50,194 nucleotides of DNA from Chthoniobacterales bacterium (GTDB lineage Bacteria; Verrucomicrobiota; Verrucomicrobiia; Chthoniobacterales; UBA10450): positions 1-50,194 of the forward strand of contig JACCTI010000005.1 in NCBI GenBank assembly GCA_013812515.1, in the 5' to 3' direction. Below, in pieces: positions 42,091-50,194 of the stretch. The notes under the pieces were generated by a model. The model saw only the letters and a program-made list of their open reading frames with translations, made no database searches and was not told the origin of the DNA. The translations under genes were made by a program, and so were the position numbers. Numbering within the stretch: the first letter of the stretch is position 1; the number at the start of each line of letters is the position of its first letter.

Positions 42091-45000
42091 CTTTCTGTTC
42101 CCGTTCCATCGCGTGATATTCCTGGAGGCTCTTTACCGAAACACCATGGGACTGAAGCGCGCGAATGCCGGTCACGCTCGCGTGCGCTGCGCGCATTGTC
42201 GTGATAATCGGGATTTTGTTCGATCGCGCGCCGCTGCGCATTTTCAGCTCATCCTCGCGCGGGATTTTTCCGCTCGGCGTATTGATAATTAGCTGCACAT
42301 CACCGTTCGTGATGCGGTCGAGCACGTGCGGGCGACCTTCGCGCAATTTGAAGACGCGCGTCACGGGCACGCCGGCTGCGGCGAGGGTCGCAGCGGTTCC
42401 GCTGGTCGCGATGATGCCGAACCCGAGAGCGGTGAAGTCGCGCGCCAGGGGAACGACCCGCGCTTTGTCGGCGTCTTTCACGCTGATGAAGATGTTGCCG
42501 GATTTTGGCAGCGGAGGCGGCGCAGCCATCTGTGCTTTGGCGTAGGCGCGGCCCAGATCGACATCGATTCCCATTACTTCGCCGGTCGACTTCATTTCGG
42601 GACCGAGAGCTGTATCGCTGCCTTGATACCGAAGGAACGGGAACACCGGCGCTTTGACCGAGAAGTGTTTCGGAACGACTTCCTTCGTAAAGCCGAGTTC
42701 CGATAGCGTCTTCCCCGCCATCACTTTCGCGGCCAGCTTCGCGAGCGGCACCCCGATTGCCTTGCTTACGAATGGGGCCGTGCGGGACGCGCGCGGATTC
42801 ACCTCCAACACGTAGACGTCTTCGTCTTTCACGGCGAACTGCACATTCATCAAGCCGCGAACCTCCAGCTCCCGGGCCATCGCTTTGGTCGCAGCCGAAA
42901 TCTCGTCCAGGACGTGTCGCGACAATGAAAACGTAGGGATCGCACAAGCGCTGTCGCCGCTATGAATTCCGGCGAGTTGCACGTGTTCCATGATCGCGCC
43001 GAGCACCGCGATTTCACCATCCGCGATGCAGTCGACATCCACTTCAATGGCATCCTCGAGGAAGCGATCCACCAGCACTGGCCGATCTGCGCTGACCTCG
43101 ACTGCGTTCTCCATGTAACGGCGGAGATCGTGGTCGTTGTAGATCAGTTCCATCGCGCGTCCGCCCAGAACGAACGACGGCCTAACGAGCACCGGATACC
43201 CAATCCGATCCGCGATCGCGAGGGCTTCTTCCGCGTCGAGAGCAGAGCCGCTCGGCGTCTGCCGAAGCCCGAGCTTGTCCAGCATCGCGGCGAAGAGTCT
43301 GCGGTCTTCAGCTTTCTCGATACTTTCGGGCTGGGTTCCGACGATCGGCACATTCGCGGCCCGCAGGCCGGCCGCCAGGTTAAGTGGCGTTTGTCCGCCG
43401 AATTGCACGATCACGCCTTCCGGCTGCTCCTGATCGTAAATGTTCAGGACGTCTTCCAGCGTGAGTGGCTCGAAGTAGAGTTTGTCGCTTGTGTCGTAAT
43501 CGGTCGAGACCGTCTCGGGATTCGAATTGACCATGATGGTCTCGAACCCGAGCTCGCGCAGCGCGAAGGCCGCGTGCACGCAGCAGTAATCGAACTCGAT
43601 GCCTTGCCCGATGCGATTGGGTCCGCCGCCTAGAATCATGATCTTGCGACGATCCGTCCGGCGCATCTCGTTCTCGCTGCCGTAGGTGGAGTAGTAGTAT
43701 GGCGTGTAGGCCTCGAACTCTGCGGCGCAGGTGTCGACGAGGCGGTAAGTGGGGAGGACGCCGAGATCTTTTCGTAACGCGCGCACCTGCTCGTCGCTCA
43801 TGTTCCATGCGACAGCGAGTTGGCGATCGGAGAAACCGAGCTTCTTCGCGCGGCGAATGGTTTGGAGGTCAGGCTTCCAGCCTGACTCGGCCAGCGGGCT
43901 TCCAGCCTGCCGGCTCAGCTCAGCGCCATCCCGCACCGCCCCCCGCGATTCTAAAACAAATTCGCCCGCCTTTAGACCAGCTTTCACCGGGTTTCTTGCG
44001 ACATACTCACGGCAGACCGCGAGGTGCGAAGCATCTCGTACGATCGTGTCGAAGCTCTCTTCCATCCAAAACGTGCCGGCCTGATGGAGGACGCGATTGA
44101 TCTCATTAGCCGAGTACGATTTCCAGGAATGTAGAATATCCGAAAGGGCGCTCGCGCCGAGAGGCTTCGCGATCGCATGGACGTGATTCGGCATCACGAC
44201 GAAGGAATCCAGGAGATAACGTTCCGAGTCGAAGTGCCGCAGCGCGTTCGCGACGATCCTCGCAGCGCCGGGCTCTCGCAGCAGACAAGAGCCATGACCT
44301 TGGTCGAGCCATTCTTCGCGGCTTTCCTCGCAAAGCCGAATGTAAGCTCTGGTGGCCTGCCAGTCCCACGGAGGAGGATGGTGCTGAAGCCACTGTTCGC
44401 GTTCTTCCCGCCATCGCTGGAGGACGTTCGCCGCGACGGAATCGTTGAGCCGGAAAGTGACGAAATAGGTCGCTCCCTGCTGTTCCCAATGAGGAAGATT
44501 ACGGCGCGTTTGCTTGATTTCGCCGTGCGGATTGAACGGTTGGAAACAACAGGCTGGAAGCCTGTCGCCCGAGTCAGGCTGGAAGCCTGACTTCCGTTCC
44601 GGCGAGATGTCCGCCGGCTGGACAGGCGCATCGGCAGTGCTCCGCGCTTTAGCGTCGGCAGTCGCGACACTCCGCAGCCTCTCCGCTTCCTCAACGATCT
44701 GCCGAATGTTGTGCAGGAACCAGCGGTCGATCTTCGTCGCATCGAACACCTCGTCGATCGACATGCCGTCCTGAAAAGCCTGCGCGACATGGAAGATGCG
44801 CTCGGCATTTGGAACGGTGAGCCTGACCCGCAGTGTCTCGGGGTCAACGCGCTTTTCATTCCCGTCGCCGCACAAGCCAAAGCGTTTGATTTCGAGCGAA
44901 CGCAGCGCTTTTTGCAGGGCCTCCTTGAAGGTGCGCCCAATCGCCATCGCTTCGCCCACGCTTTTCATCTGCGTCGTCAGCGTAGCGTCGGCTTGCGGGA

Positions 45001-46099
45001 ATTTTTCGAAGGTGAAACGCGGCACTTTCACCACGCAGTAGTCAATCGTCGGCTCGAAGCTCGCCGGCGTTTCGCGCGTGATGTCGTTGCGGATCTCATC
45101 CAGCGTGTAGCCGACCGCCAGCTTCGCGGCGATTTTCGCAATCGGAAATCCAGTCGCTTTTGACGCCAGTGCCGATGATCGCGAGACGCGCGGGTTCATT
45201 TCGATGACTACCATCCGGCCATTCTCCGGGTTCACGGCAAACTGGATGTTTGACCCGCCGGTCTCGACGCCGATCTCACGGATCACCGCGAACGACGCGT
45301 CCCGCATGAGCTGAAACTCGCGATCGGAGAGCGTCTGCGTCGGCGCGACCGTGATCGAGTCGCCGGTGTGCACGCCCATCGGATCGAGGTTCTCGATCGA
45401 GCAAACGACCACGCAATTGTCGGCGCAGTCGCGCATCACCTCCATTTCGAATTCCTTCCAACCGACGAGCGATTCTTCGATCAACACTTCATCGACCGGT
45501 GACAGGTTCAGGCCACGCGCGACGATCTCATCGAGCTCCTCACGGTTGTAAGCGATGCCACCGCCGGAGCCACCGAGGGTAAACGCCGGCCGAATGATGA
45601 GGGGAAAAGCGCCGATCTCATCGGCGATGCGACTCGCATCCTGCAAGGAATGGGCGATCCCGGAACGGGGAACATCGAGCCCGATCCGCAGCATCGCTTC
45701 CTTGAAGAGGTGGCGATCTTCGCCCTTTGCGATCGCCTGCGCGTTCGCGCCGATCAACTTCACGCCCTGCCGGCTGAGCGCGCCGTTGCGATTCAATTCC
45801 ATGGCGGCGTTGAGCGCGGTTTGTCCGCCCATCGTGGGCAGGATCGCATCCGGCTTTTCGCGTTCCAGAATCGCCTCGATCACCTCTGGCGTGATCGGTT
45901 CGATGTAGGTGCGATCCGCGAACTCCGGATCGGTCATGATCGTGGCCGGATTCGAGTTTACGAGCACGACCTCGTAGCCTTCTTCCTTGAGCGCTTTGCA
46001 CGCTTGCACGCCGGAATAATCGAACTCGCAGCCCTGCCCAATGACGATGGGCCCGGAGCCAATCAGGAGGATTTTTCGAAGCTCGTTATTCCGCGGCAT
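42062..46099 (-). CDS. carB: Carbamoyl-phosphate synthase large subunit with an in-frame RAYT transposase insertion
   Basis: The frame encodes 1345 residues; CarB is normally about 1070-1080. Residues 1-475 are the carboxyphosphate half (LLIGSGPIVIGQGCEFDYSG, RPAFTLGGSGGG, VVIEMNPRVSRSSALASKAT). Residues 745-1345 carry the rest of the oligomerisation domain (LQTIRRAKKLGFSDRQLAVA, TCAAEFEAYTPYYYSTY), the carbamoyl-phosphate half (MILGGGPNRIGQGIEFDYCC, RPSFVLGGRAME, LEVNPRASRTAPFVSKAIG) and the allosteric domain (TSGTAATLAAAGVP). In between, residues 504-744 are a REP-flanked RAYT transposase. All CarB motifs I checked are intact. The enzyme feeds arginine and pyrimidine synthesis. carA is not in the window. 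Confidence 0.93.
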   Translation of the reverse strand: MPRNNELRKILLIGSGPIVIGQGCEFDYSGVQACKALKEEGYEVVLVNSNPATIMTDPEFADRTYIEPITPEVIEAILEREKPDAILPTMGGQTALNAAMELNRNGALSRQGVKLIGANAQAIAKGEDRHLFKEAMLRIGLDVPRSGIAHSLQDASRIADEIGAFPLIIRPAFTLGGSGGGIAYNREELDEIVARGLNLSPVDEVLIEESLVGWKEFEMEVMRDCADNCVVVCSIENLDPMGVHTGDSITVAPTQTLSDREFQLMRDASFAVIREIGVETGGSNIQFAVNPENGRMVVIEMNPRVSRSSALASKATGFPIAKIAAKLAVGYTLDEIRNDITRETPASFEPTIDYCVVKVPRFTFEKFPQADATLTTQMKSVGEAMAIGRTFKEALQKALRSLEIKRFGLCGDGNEKRVDPETLRVRLTVPNAERIFHVAQAFQDGMSIDEVFDATKIDRWFLHNIRQIVEEAERLRSVATADAKARSTADAPVQPADISPERKSGFQPDSGDRLPACCFQPFNPHGEIKQTRRNLPHWEQQGATYFVTFRLNDSVAANVLQRWREEREQWLQHHPPPWDWQATRAYIRLCEESREEWLDQGHGSCLLREPGAARIVANALRHFDSERYLLDSFVVMPNHVHAIAKPLGASALSDILHSWKSYSANEINRVLHQAGTFWMEESFDTIVRDASHLAVCREYVARNPVKAGLKAGEFVLESRGAVRDGAELSRQAGSPLAESGWKPDLQTIRRAKKLGFSDRQLAVAWNMSDEQVRALRKDLGVLPTYRLVDTCAAEFEAYTPYYYSTYGSENEMRRTDRRKIMILGGGPNRIGQGIEFDYCCVHAAFALRELGFETIMVNSNPETVSTDYDTSDKLYFEPLTLEDVLNIYDQEQPEGVIVQFGGQTPLNLAAGLRAANVPIVGTQPESIEKAEDRRLFAAMLDKLGLRQTPSGSALDAEEALAIADRIGYPVLVRPSFVLGGRAMELIYNDHDLRRYMENAVEVSADRPVLVDRFLEDAIEVDVDCIADGEIAVLGAIMEHVQLAGIHSGDSACAIPTFSLSRHVLDEISAATKAMARELEVRGLMNVQFAVKDEDVYVLEVNPRASRTAPFVSKAIGVPLAKLAAKVMAGKTLSELGFTKEVVPKHFSVKAPVFPFLRYQGSDTALGPEMKSTGEVMGIDVDLGRAYAKAQMAAPPPLPKSGNIFISVKDADKARVVPLARDFTALGFGIIATSGTAATLAAAGVPVTRVFKLREGRPHVLDRITNGDVQLIINTPSGKIPREDELKMRSGARSNKIPIITTMRAAHASVTGIRALQSHGVSVKSLQEYHAMEREQKETPNVECQV
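43868..43910. repeat. REP doublet, 3' flank of the carB-embedded transposase
   Basis: GTCAGGCTTCCAGCCTGAC at 43868-43886, preceded by GGAG, is the inverted equivalent of the outer repeat at 44573-44591; the match continues for CTCGG-like bases. GCGGGC-TTCCA-GCCTGC at 43894-43910 is the inner partner with one G-T pair. They are translated as RQAGSPLAESGWKPD. Confidence 0.9.
44549..44591. repeat. REP doublet, 5' flank of the carB-embedded transposase
   Basis: GTCAGGC-TGGAA-GCCTGAC at 44573-44591 and ACAGGC-TGGAA-GCCTGT at 44549-44565 are two perfect hairpins. On the carB strand they read GTCAGGCTTCCAGCCTGAC, preceded by GGAA, then ACAGGCTTCCAGCCTGT. They are translated as CarB residues KSGFQPDSG and RLPACC. 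Confidence 0.9.
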
Positions 46100-46142
46100 C
46101 TGCGCAGCGGGAGCGTAGACGAAATTATTTCGCCGTCACTCG

Positions 46143-47066
46143 TTAAACCGCGAGCCCGACACGCTCCAGCCAGGGCGTGATCCACCATGCGATCGCTTCC
46201 TCGTCCCGGCGCGGTGGCACACTCGCGCCTTCGAAGAGATCCCAGTGCTCGGTGTGTTGTGTCGACGCGCCTGGCGCGAGCTCCACCAGCGGTCCGAGCG
46301 CTTCCACCTCGAGCATCTCCTCGTTCGTGAAAGTCTCGAAGTTGCAGCCGAAATCGGGATACGTTGCGTCTTCGCGGAACTCGATCGTCTTCAGAAAAAG
46401 TGAGTCCTCGCGATGGTAAGCAATCCATCGTTCGCGATGCGCCAAACCGATCTTTGTCGGCCCTGCATCTCCCTGGCGCAAAGTGATGAAACGTTCTCCC
46501 CAGCGCCACCGTGGGTCGGTCATATGGGTGAATGGCCACAGGACGAGGGAGCGATTCGGGAGCAAATAGCGTGGATGTTCCCCGCGCGGCGGAAGTGGAA
46601 TGATTTCGCATCCGCCGGGCACCATCACGCTCAGCCCCCAGGTCGCGACCGGCATCGGTTTGTCACCGCAGTTTTCCGCGCGATGAGTCACGCTCACGCG
46701 GGACGAGACACGATCAAGCGTCACCGTCAGTATTTTCCGGATCGGCAACTGCTCGGCCGGCGGGGTGATCGTCTCGACTTCATGATCCGAGATGATGCGG
46801 TGTGCGACTGGGCTGTTATCCGGCAAATAGCTGAGCACCGGATGCTCCGGCGCGAGCCAGAAACGATGGCCGCCGCGCGACATCCATTCGCGTTCGCCAG
46901 TCTGGCCAAGCTGCGCGCTGAAAGTCTTGAAGACGTTTGTGCAATCCGCGGTGCGATACGAGATCACCCGCGGCCCCACATCAAGTGTGATGATTAGCTC
47001 CGTCCGACCGTTCTCGATTCGAACATTGTTTTCCCAACCGCCGAAGCTGACGTGATCGACAGCCAC
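46143..47066 (-). CDS. Mutarotase-like (DUF4380-type) protein
   Basis: The 307-residue soluble protein is beta-rich and looks like the galactose-mutarotase/DUF4380 superfamily: VSFGGWENNVRIENGRTELI, TLDVGPRVISYRTADC, SRGGHRFWLAPEHP and LPPRGEHPRYLLPNRSL. There is no signal peptide. A sugar-binding or epimerising role is possible but unproven. It begins 4 bp after sufE and ends 43 bp before carB, so it is probably part of the same minus-strand transcript. Confidence 0.65.
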   Translation of the reverse strand: MAVDHVSFGGWENNVRIENGRTELIITLDVGPRVISYRTADCTNVFKTFSAQLGQTGEREWMSRGGHRFWLAPEHPVLSYLPDNSPVAHRIISDHEVETITPPAEQLPIRKILTVTLDRVSSRVSVTHRAENCGDKPMPVATWGLSVMVPGGCEIIPLPPRGEHPRYLLPNRSLVLWPFTHMTDPRWRWGERFITLRQGDAGPTKIGLAHRERWIAYHREDSLFLKTIEFREDATYPDFGCNFETFTNEEMLEVEALGPLVELAPGASTQHTEHWDLFEGASVPPRRDEEAIAWWITPWLERVGLAV

Positions 47067-47070
47067 GCTC

Positions 47071-47529
47071 TCAAGCTGCCGAAGCCATTTTGCGTTCGCG
47101 ATGAAGGTAAACCTTACAGATACCTTTCATCCGCGTGAGGATGTAATAGGTCGTCTGACTGCGGACGCGCACCAGCTCCGCTCCCACAATCCGCGTCACA
47201 AAATCGCTCGGCAGTTCAAGGATTTCCTGCGGCGTTGCTCCCTCGAGGCCTTTGCAGAGGATGGCGGTCATGGCGCGAGTGAGCGTTTGCACTTCCGGGC
47301 CGAGGGTCATGCGGAAGTGCGCCTTCCCGTTCTCATCCACATGCAGATAAACGCCCACGGTGTCAGCGCATTCTTCGTCTTTCCGCACGTCCTCCAGTTG
47401 GAACTGCTCGCCGGTCCGCGGCTCCTGTTTCTTCGCGCTGTCCGCGTAAGAAACCAGCGTCTCTCGTCGCTCCACTTCCGGCAGCATTTCGAAGAGATGG
47501 ATGATCTTGTCGAGCTTCGGCGGGTACAT
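47071..47529 (-). CDS. SufE-family cysteine desulfurase partner
   Basis: The 152-residue protein has the SufE layout: KLDKIIHLFEMLPEVERRET at the N-terminus, the sulfur-accepting Cys region RKDEECADTVGVYLHVDENG, and TRAMTAILCKGLEGATPQEI, LPSDFV further on. SufE takes persulfide sulfur from SufS for Fe-S cluster assembly. The Cys lies in EECADTV, not in the more common GCQSxVW. The ATG at 47529 has GGAG 8 bases upstream, better than the TTG at 47535. A rhodanese gene precedes it. Confidence 0.8.
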   Translation of the reverse strand: MYPPKLDKIIHLFEMLPEVERRETLVSYADSAKKQEPRTGEQFQLEDVRKDEECADTVGVYLHVDENGKAHFRMTLGPEVQTLTRAMTAILCKGLEGATPQEILELPSDFVTRIVGAELVRVRSQTTYYILTRMKGICKVYLHRERKMASAA

Positions 47530-47613
47530 CTTCAACTCCTACTCATAATCCTGATCTTACTCTTGATCTCTTAAGCCCGATCGAGCAAGAGCAGGATCAA
47601 GACCAGGTAAACC

Positions 47614-48480
47614 TTATGCGCCCCGCTCGATCGGCGCGCCGACCTTGTTACCCCACTCCGTCCACGAACCGTCGTAATTGCGCACATTATCAAGTCCCAG
47701 CAGATACGTGAGCACAAACCAGGTGTGGCTGGAGCGTTCGCCGATCCGGCAGTAGACGATGGTTTCGTTGTCGGCACTGACACCACAGCCTTCCAGATAA
47801 ATCTTCGCCAGTTCCGACGCGGACTTGAAGGTGTTGTCCTCGTTTGTCGCCGTCTTCCATGGAACGCTTTTCGCGCCCGGAATGTGTCCGCCGCGCAGAA
47901 CGCCTTCCTGCGGATATTCAGGCATGTGAGTGACGTCGCCCTTGAACTCACCGGGCGAACGCACGTCGATCAGGGGCTTTCCATTTCTACTTTGCGCGAG
48001 CGCTTCGTCCGCAAATGCGCGCACCTCTTTGTCGTAACGTTTCTCCGGTACCGGGTATTCCGTCGCCGGATATTTCGGTACGTCGCGCGTCATGCTGCGG
48101 CCGTCGGCTTTCCATTTATCGCGGCCGCCGTTCAGGATCTTGACGTTCTTGTGGCCGAACAATCGAAATGCCCAGAGCGCGTAACAGGCCCACCAATTCG
48201 CCTTGTCGCCGTAAAAAATGCAAGTGGTCTCAGGCGTAATGCCATTCCGGCGGCAAAGCTCGGCAAATTTTTGGGGCGCGATGTAGTCGCGAATTACTGG
48301 GTCCTGTAGATCGGTCCGCCAATCGATGTGGACCGCGCCCGGGATGTGCCCGGTATCGTAGAGAAGGATGTCTTCGTTCGACTCGACGATCCGGACATTG
48401 TTGTCCTTGGAATGTTGCTCGAGCCAGTCAGCGTCCACTAATGCATCGGGATGGGCGTAGGAAGCAGGTTGCGTAGCCAT
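47614..48480 (-). CDS. Thiosulfate/3-mercaptopyruvate sulfurtransferase (two rhodanese domains)
   Basis: The 288-residue protein has two rhodanese domains. The N-terminal one (ILLYDTGHIPGAVHIDWRTD) lacks an active cysteine; the C-terminal one (PLIDVRSPGEFKGD, GGHIPGAKSVPWKTA) carries the active loop IVYCRIGERSSHTWF. The CRIGERS loop suits thiosulfate or mercaptopyruvate sulfur transfer. It lies upstream of the SufE gene on the same strand, so both may handle persulfide sulfur. The ATG at 48480 is preferred over 48504. Confidence 0.88.
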   Translation of the reverse strand: MATQPASYAHPDALVDADWLEQHSKDNNVRIVESNEDILLYDTGHIPGAVHIDWRTDLQDPVIRDYIAPQKFAELCRRNGITPETTCIFYGDKANWWACYALWAFRLFGHKNVKILNGGRDKWKADGRSMTRDVPKYPATEYPVPEKRYDKEVRAFADEALAQSRNGKPLIDVRSPGEFKGDVTHMPEYPQEGVLRGGHIPGAKSVPWKTATNEDNTFKSASELAKIYLEGCGVSADNETIVYCRIGERSSHTWFVLTYLLGLDNVRNYDGSWTEWGNKVGAPIERGA

Positions 48481-48641
48481 GCGGCTACCTTCAATTCCAC
48501 GCAACGCTGCGGCAAGATGATTTCGATCGGGTCAGCGACGGCTATTCTGTAACTTTGTGCTTCTGTTCCGCGGCAGTTCCAGACATACCTCAGCGCGGTC
48601 CGCGGCGGCAGCGAGATGGGGCGGCAACCAAAGTTTAAATT

Positions 48642-50003
48642 GTGCAAGACTACGCTTCCGAGCTAATCGCAGAGACAAAGCGCAAGAACCCGGCGGAACC
48701 GGAGTTTCACCAAGCGGTCTTTGAAGTGGTCCAATCTCTCGCGCTTGTCCTCGAGCGCCATCCGGAATATCGCGCCGCCAAAATCGTGGAGCGCATGGTC
48801 GAACCGGAGCGCGTGATCATGTTTCGCGTGCCGTGGGTTGATGACGCCGGTCAGGTGCAAGTGAATCGCGGCTACCGGATCGGGATGAACAGCGCGATCG
48901 GGCCCTACAAAGGCGGACTGCGTTTCCATCCTTCGGTCAATCTCGGCATCCTGAAATTCCTCGCCTTCGAGCAGGTCTTCAAAAACGCCCTCACGACGTT
49001 GCCAATGGGAGGCGGGAAGGGCGGCTCTGATTTTGATCCCAAAGGCAAGACGGACTACGAAGTGATGCGCTTTTGCCAGGCGTTCATGGCCGAGTTGTCG
49101 CGGCATATCGGTCCCTACCGCGACGTGCCTGCGGGCGACATCGGTGTGGGTGGGCGTGAGATCGGTTACCTCTTCGGTATGGATAAGAAGCTGCGGAACG
49201 AGTTCACCGGCGTATTGACGGGCAAAGGTCTTGGCTGGGGCGGGTCGCTTATCCGGCCGGAGGCGACCGGCTACGGCGCAGTTTATTTCGCGGCCGAGAT
49301 GCTTAAAACTCGCGGCGAGGATCTAACCGACAAAACTTGTCTCGTCTCCGGAAGCGGCAACGTCGCGCAATACACGGTCGAGAAGCTGATCGACATGGGC
49401 GCAAAACCCGTGACGCTCTCCGATTCGGCCGGGTACATTTACGACGAGGCGGGAATCACAAAAGAGAAGCTTACGTTCCTGATGGAACTCAAGAATGTGA
49501 GGCGCGGACGCATCGCGGAATACGCGGAGAAATTCGCCGGCGCAGTCTTCACTCCGGCGGACGCCGCGCTCGATCACAACCCGCTCTGGGACCATCCCGC
49601 GCAATGCGCTTTTCCGAGCGCGACGCAGAATGAGATCAACGCGAAGGATGCTGCGAACCTGCTGAGCAACGGGGTTTATGTTGTCTCCGAAGGCGCGAAC
49701 ATGCCGACGACGATCGCAGGCGTGGAGCAGTTCCTCGAAGCAAAGATTCTTTTCGGTCCCGGCAAGGCGGCCAACGCCGGCGGCGTGGCGACTTCCGGGC
49801 TGGAGATGGCCCAGAACAGCATGCGTCTTTCCTGGACGCGGGAGGAAGTGGACAGCCGGTTGCGCAGCATCATGCAGGCGATCCACAAGACCTGCCGCGC
49901 GACCGCGGAACGATTCGGCACGCCGGGGAATTATGTGAACGGCGCGAACATCGCGGGCTTCCTGAAGGTCGCGAACGCGATGCTCGACCAGGGCGTCGTC
50001 TAA
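48642..50003 (+). CDS. gdhA: NADP-type glutamate dehydrogenase
   Basis: The 453-residue enzyme has the hexameric family I GDH length. It carries GPYKGGLRFHPSVNLGILKF, the catalytic lysine in LPMGGGKGGSDFDPKGK, PAGDIGVGGREIGYLFG, the dinucleotide-binding CLVSGSGNVAQYTVEKL, and CAFPSATQNEINAKDAANLL, EGANMPTT near the C-terminus. It interconverts 2-oxoglutarate plus ammonia and glutamate, probably for ammonia assimilation. The start is GTG at 48642; the next family residues (YASELIAETKRKNP) follow at once. It is divergent from the rhodanese gene. Confidence 0.94.
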   Translation: MQDYASELIAETKRKNPAEPEFHQAVFEVVQSLALVLERHPEYRAAKIVERMVEPERVIMFRVPWVDDAGQVQVNRGYRIGMNSAIGPYKGGLRFHPSVNLGILKFLAFEQVFKNALTTLPMGGGKGGSDFDPKGKTDYEVMRFCQAFMAELSRHIGPYRDVPAGDIGVGGREIGYLFGMDKKLRNEFTGVLTGKGLGWGGSLIRPEATGYGAVYFAAEMLKTRGEDLTDKTCLVSGSGNVAQYTVEKLIDMGAKPVTLSDSAGYIYDEAGITKEKLTFLMELKNVRRGRIAEYAEKFAGAVFTPADAALDHNPLWDHPAQCAFPSATQNEINAKDAANLLSNGVYVVSEGANMPTTIAGVEQFLEAKILFGPGKAANAGGVATSGLEMAQNSMRLSWTREEVDSRLRSIMQAIHKTCRATAERFGTPGNYVNGANIAGFLKVANAMLDQGVV

Positions 50004-50023
50004 CACCCGCTCCTCTGTTTCTC

Positions 50024-50108
50024 AGCCACCGATTAACACGGATGAAACACGGATGAAACACGGATGTCGGAACGTAGACGCCGTATGAATCCGTGTCTCG
50101 TCCGTGGC
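50024..50108. repeat. ACACGGATGA direct repeats with inverted partner
   Basis: After gdhA, three tandem units of ACACGGATGA occur at 50034-50066, followed by an inverted ATCCGTGTCTCGTCCGTGG at 50089-50107. They can form a hairpin. This type of repeat is seen in intergenic DNA of many bacteria; function unknown. Confidence 0.6.
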
Positions 50109-50153
50109 AAAATCCTTCTTCTCTTCGTCCCGACGAACACGAACTGAACGAGC

Positions 50154-50194
50154 ATGACGCCCGATCCCTATTTCTTCCTCATCATCTTCGTCGT
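50154..50194 (+). CDS. Possible start of a membrane protein gene, cut by the window end
   Basis: An ATG at 50154 opens a frame reading MTPDPYFFLIIFVV to the last base. The hydrophobic run suggests a first membrane helix. Only 13 full codons are visible, so neither identity nor the start can be confirmed. Confidence 0.3.
   Translation, partial: MTPDPYFFLIIFV

Larger units (their letters stand above)
43868..44591 (-). mobile_element. RAYT (REP-associated tyrosine transposase) unit inside carB
   Basis: Between inverted REP doublets, CarB residues 504-744 encode a Y1/IS200-like transposase: RRNLPHWEQQGATYFVTFRL, EEWLDQGHGSCLLREPGA, the HUH motif FVVMPNHVHAIAKPLG (H639, H641), ALSDILHSWKSYSANEIN, and ESFDTIVRD, then REYVARNPVKAGLKAGEF with the presumed catalytic Tyr699. 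It reads in the same direction and frame as carB. From residue 452 to 634 there is no ATG, GTG or TTG codon in frame, and there is no stop codon at its end, so it can be made only as CarB fusion. An intein is excluded by the lack of splice motifs. Confidence 0.9.

Noticed and set aside
43868..44591. The extra domain in CarB as an intein
   Set aside because: There is no splice-junction Cys/Ser start, no HN-Cys/Ser end and no Hint motifs; instead an HUH transposase motif and REP palindromes are present.
50024..50108. CRISPR array from the ACACGGATGA repeats
   Set aside because: Units are about 10 bases, directly adjacent with no spacers, and there are no cas genes.

Overview
The window looks like chromosomal DNA of a verrucomicrobium, probably a soil member of the Chthoniobacterales. 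The pointers are two small exported proteins with VPDSG-CTERM-type sorting tails, a BNR protein ending in a C-terminal repeat I associate with this group, a RAYT transposase of the type common there, high G+C throughout, and many short palindromic repeats. This assignment is inference. I recognise no rRNA, tRNA, CRISPR array, prophage or plasmid gene.

Layout. 1-3.7 kb: an AI-2E family transporter, then a decayed patch (frameshifted DUF6766 gene, truncated molybdopterin-oxidoreductase membrane domain) and an exported methyltransferase. 3.9-8.7 kb: a minus-strand run of methyltransferase, DUF2064 transferase, zinc-knuckle sugar epimerase, short MgtE-like transporter and GT2 glycosyltransferase. 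9-16.4 kb: cyclase-family hydrolase, YdeI-like protein, SRPBCC protein, PolX, lytic transglycosylase and PriA. 16.4-21.1 kb: a rearranged segment in which two VPDSG-CTERM paralogues sit between a substrate-binding-protein remnant and a second copy of the priA 3' end, followed by an intact nitrate/sulfonate-type ABC importer. 21.1-30.7 kb: mostly housekeeping (lipid kinase, heptose adenylyltransferase, PurN; GpsA-PlsY-MnmG; TVP38; homocysteine methyltransferase/MTHFR). 30.8-36.3 kb: a frameshifted BNR protein and a two-gene arginine-to-proline module. 36.4-42 kb: ThiG, orphan DNA methyltransferase, YhaM-like nuclease, SodC, N-carbamoylputrescine amidase and a cyclophilin. 42-48.5 kb: carB, a mutarotase-like protein, SufE and a rhodanese. 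48.6-50 kb: glutamate dehydrogenase.

The standout is carB. Its open frame is 1345 codons instead of about 1070-1080, because a whole RAYT (REP-associated tyrosine transposase) with inverted REP doublets at both ends lies in frame inside the CarB oligomerisation domain. No stop codon interrupts it, and the transposase has no start or stop codon of its own, so it can only be made as part of CarB. CarB sequence resumes cleanly on the far side. A REP doublet of the same design lies near 38.2 kb.

Nitrogen and one-carbon genes recur: arginine dihydrolase with ornithine cyclodeaminase, carbamoylputrescine amidase, carB, glutamate dehydrogenase, PurN and MetH/MetF-type enzymes. They are scattered and do not form one operon. 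Palindromic repeats of several families occupy many gaps and have reached coding ends (CarB and DNA methyltransferase C-termini, AguB N-terminus).
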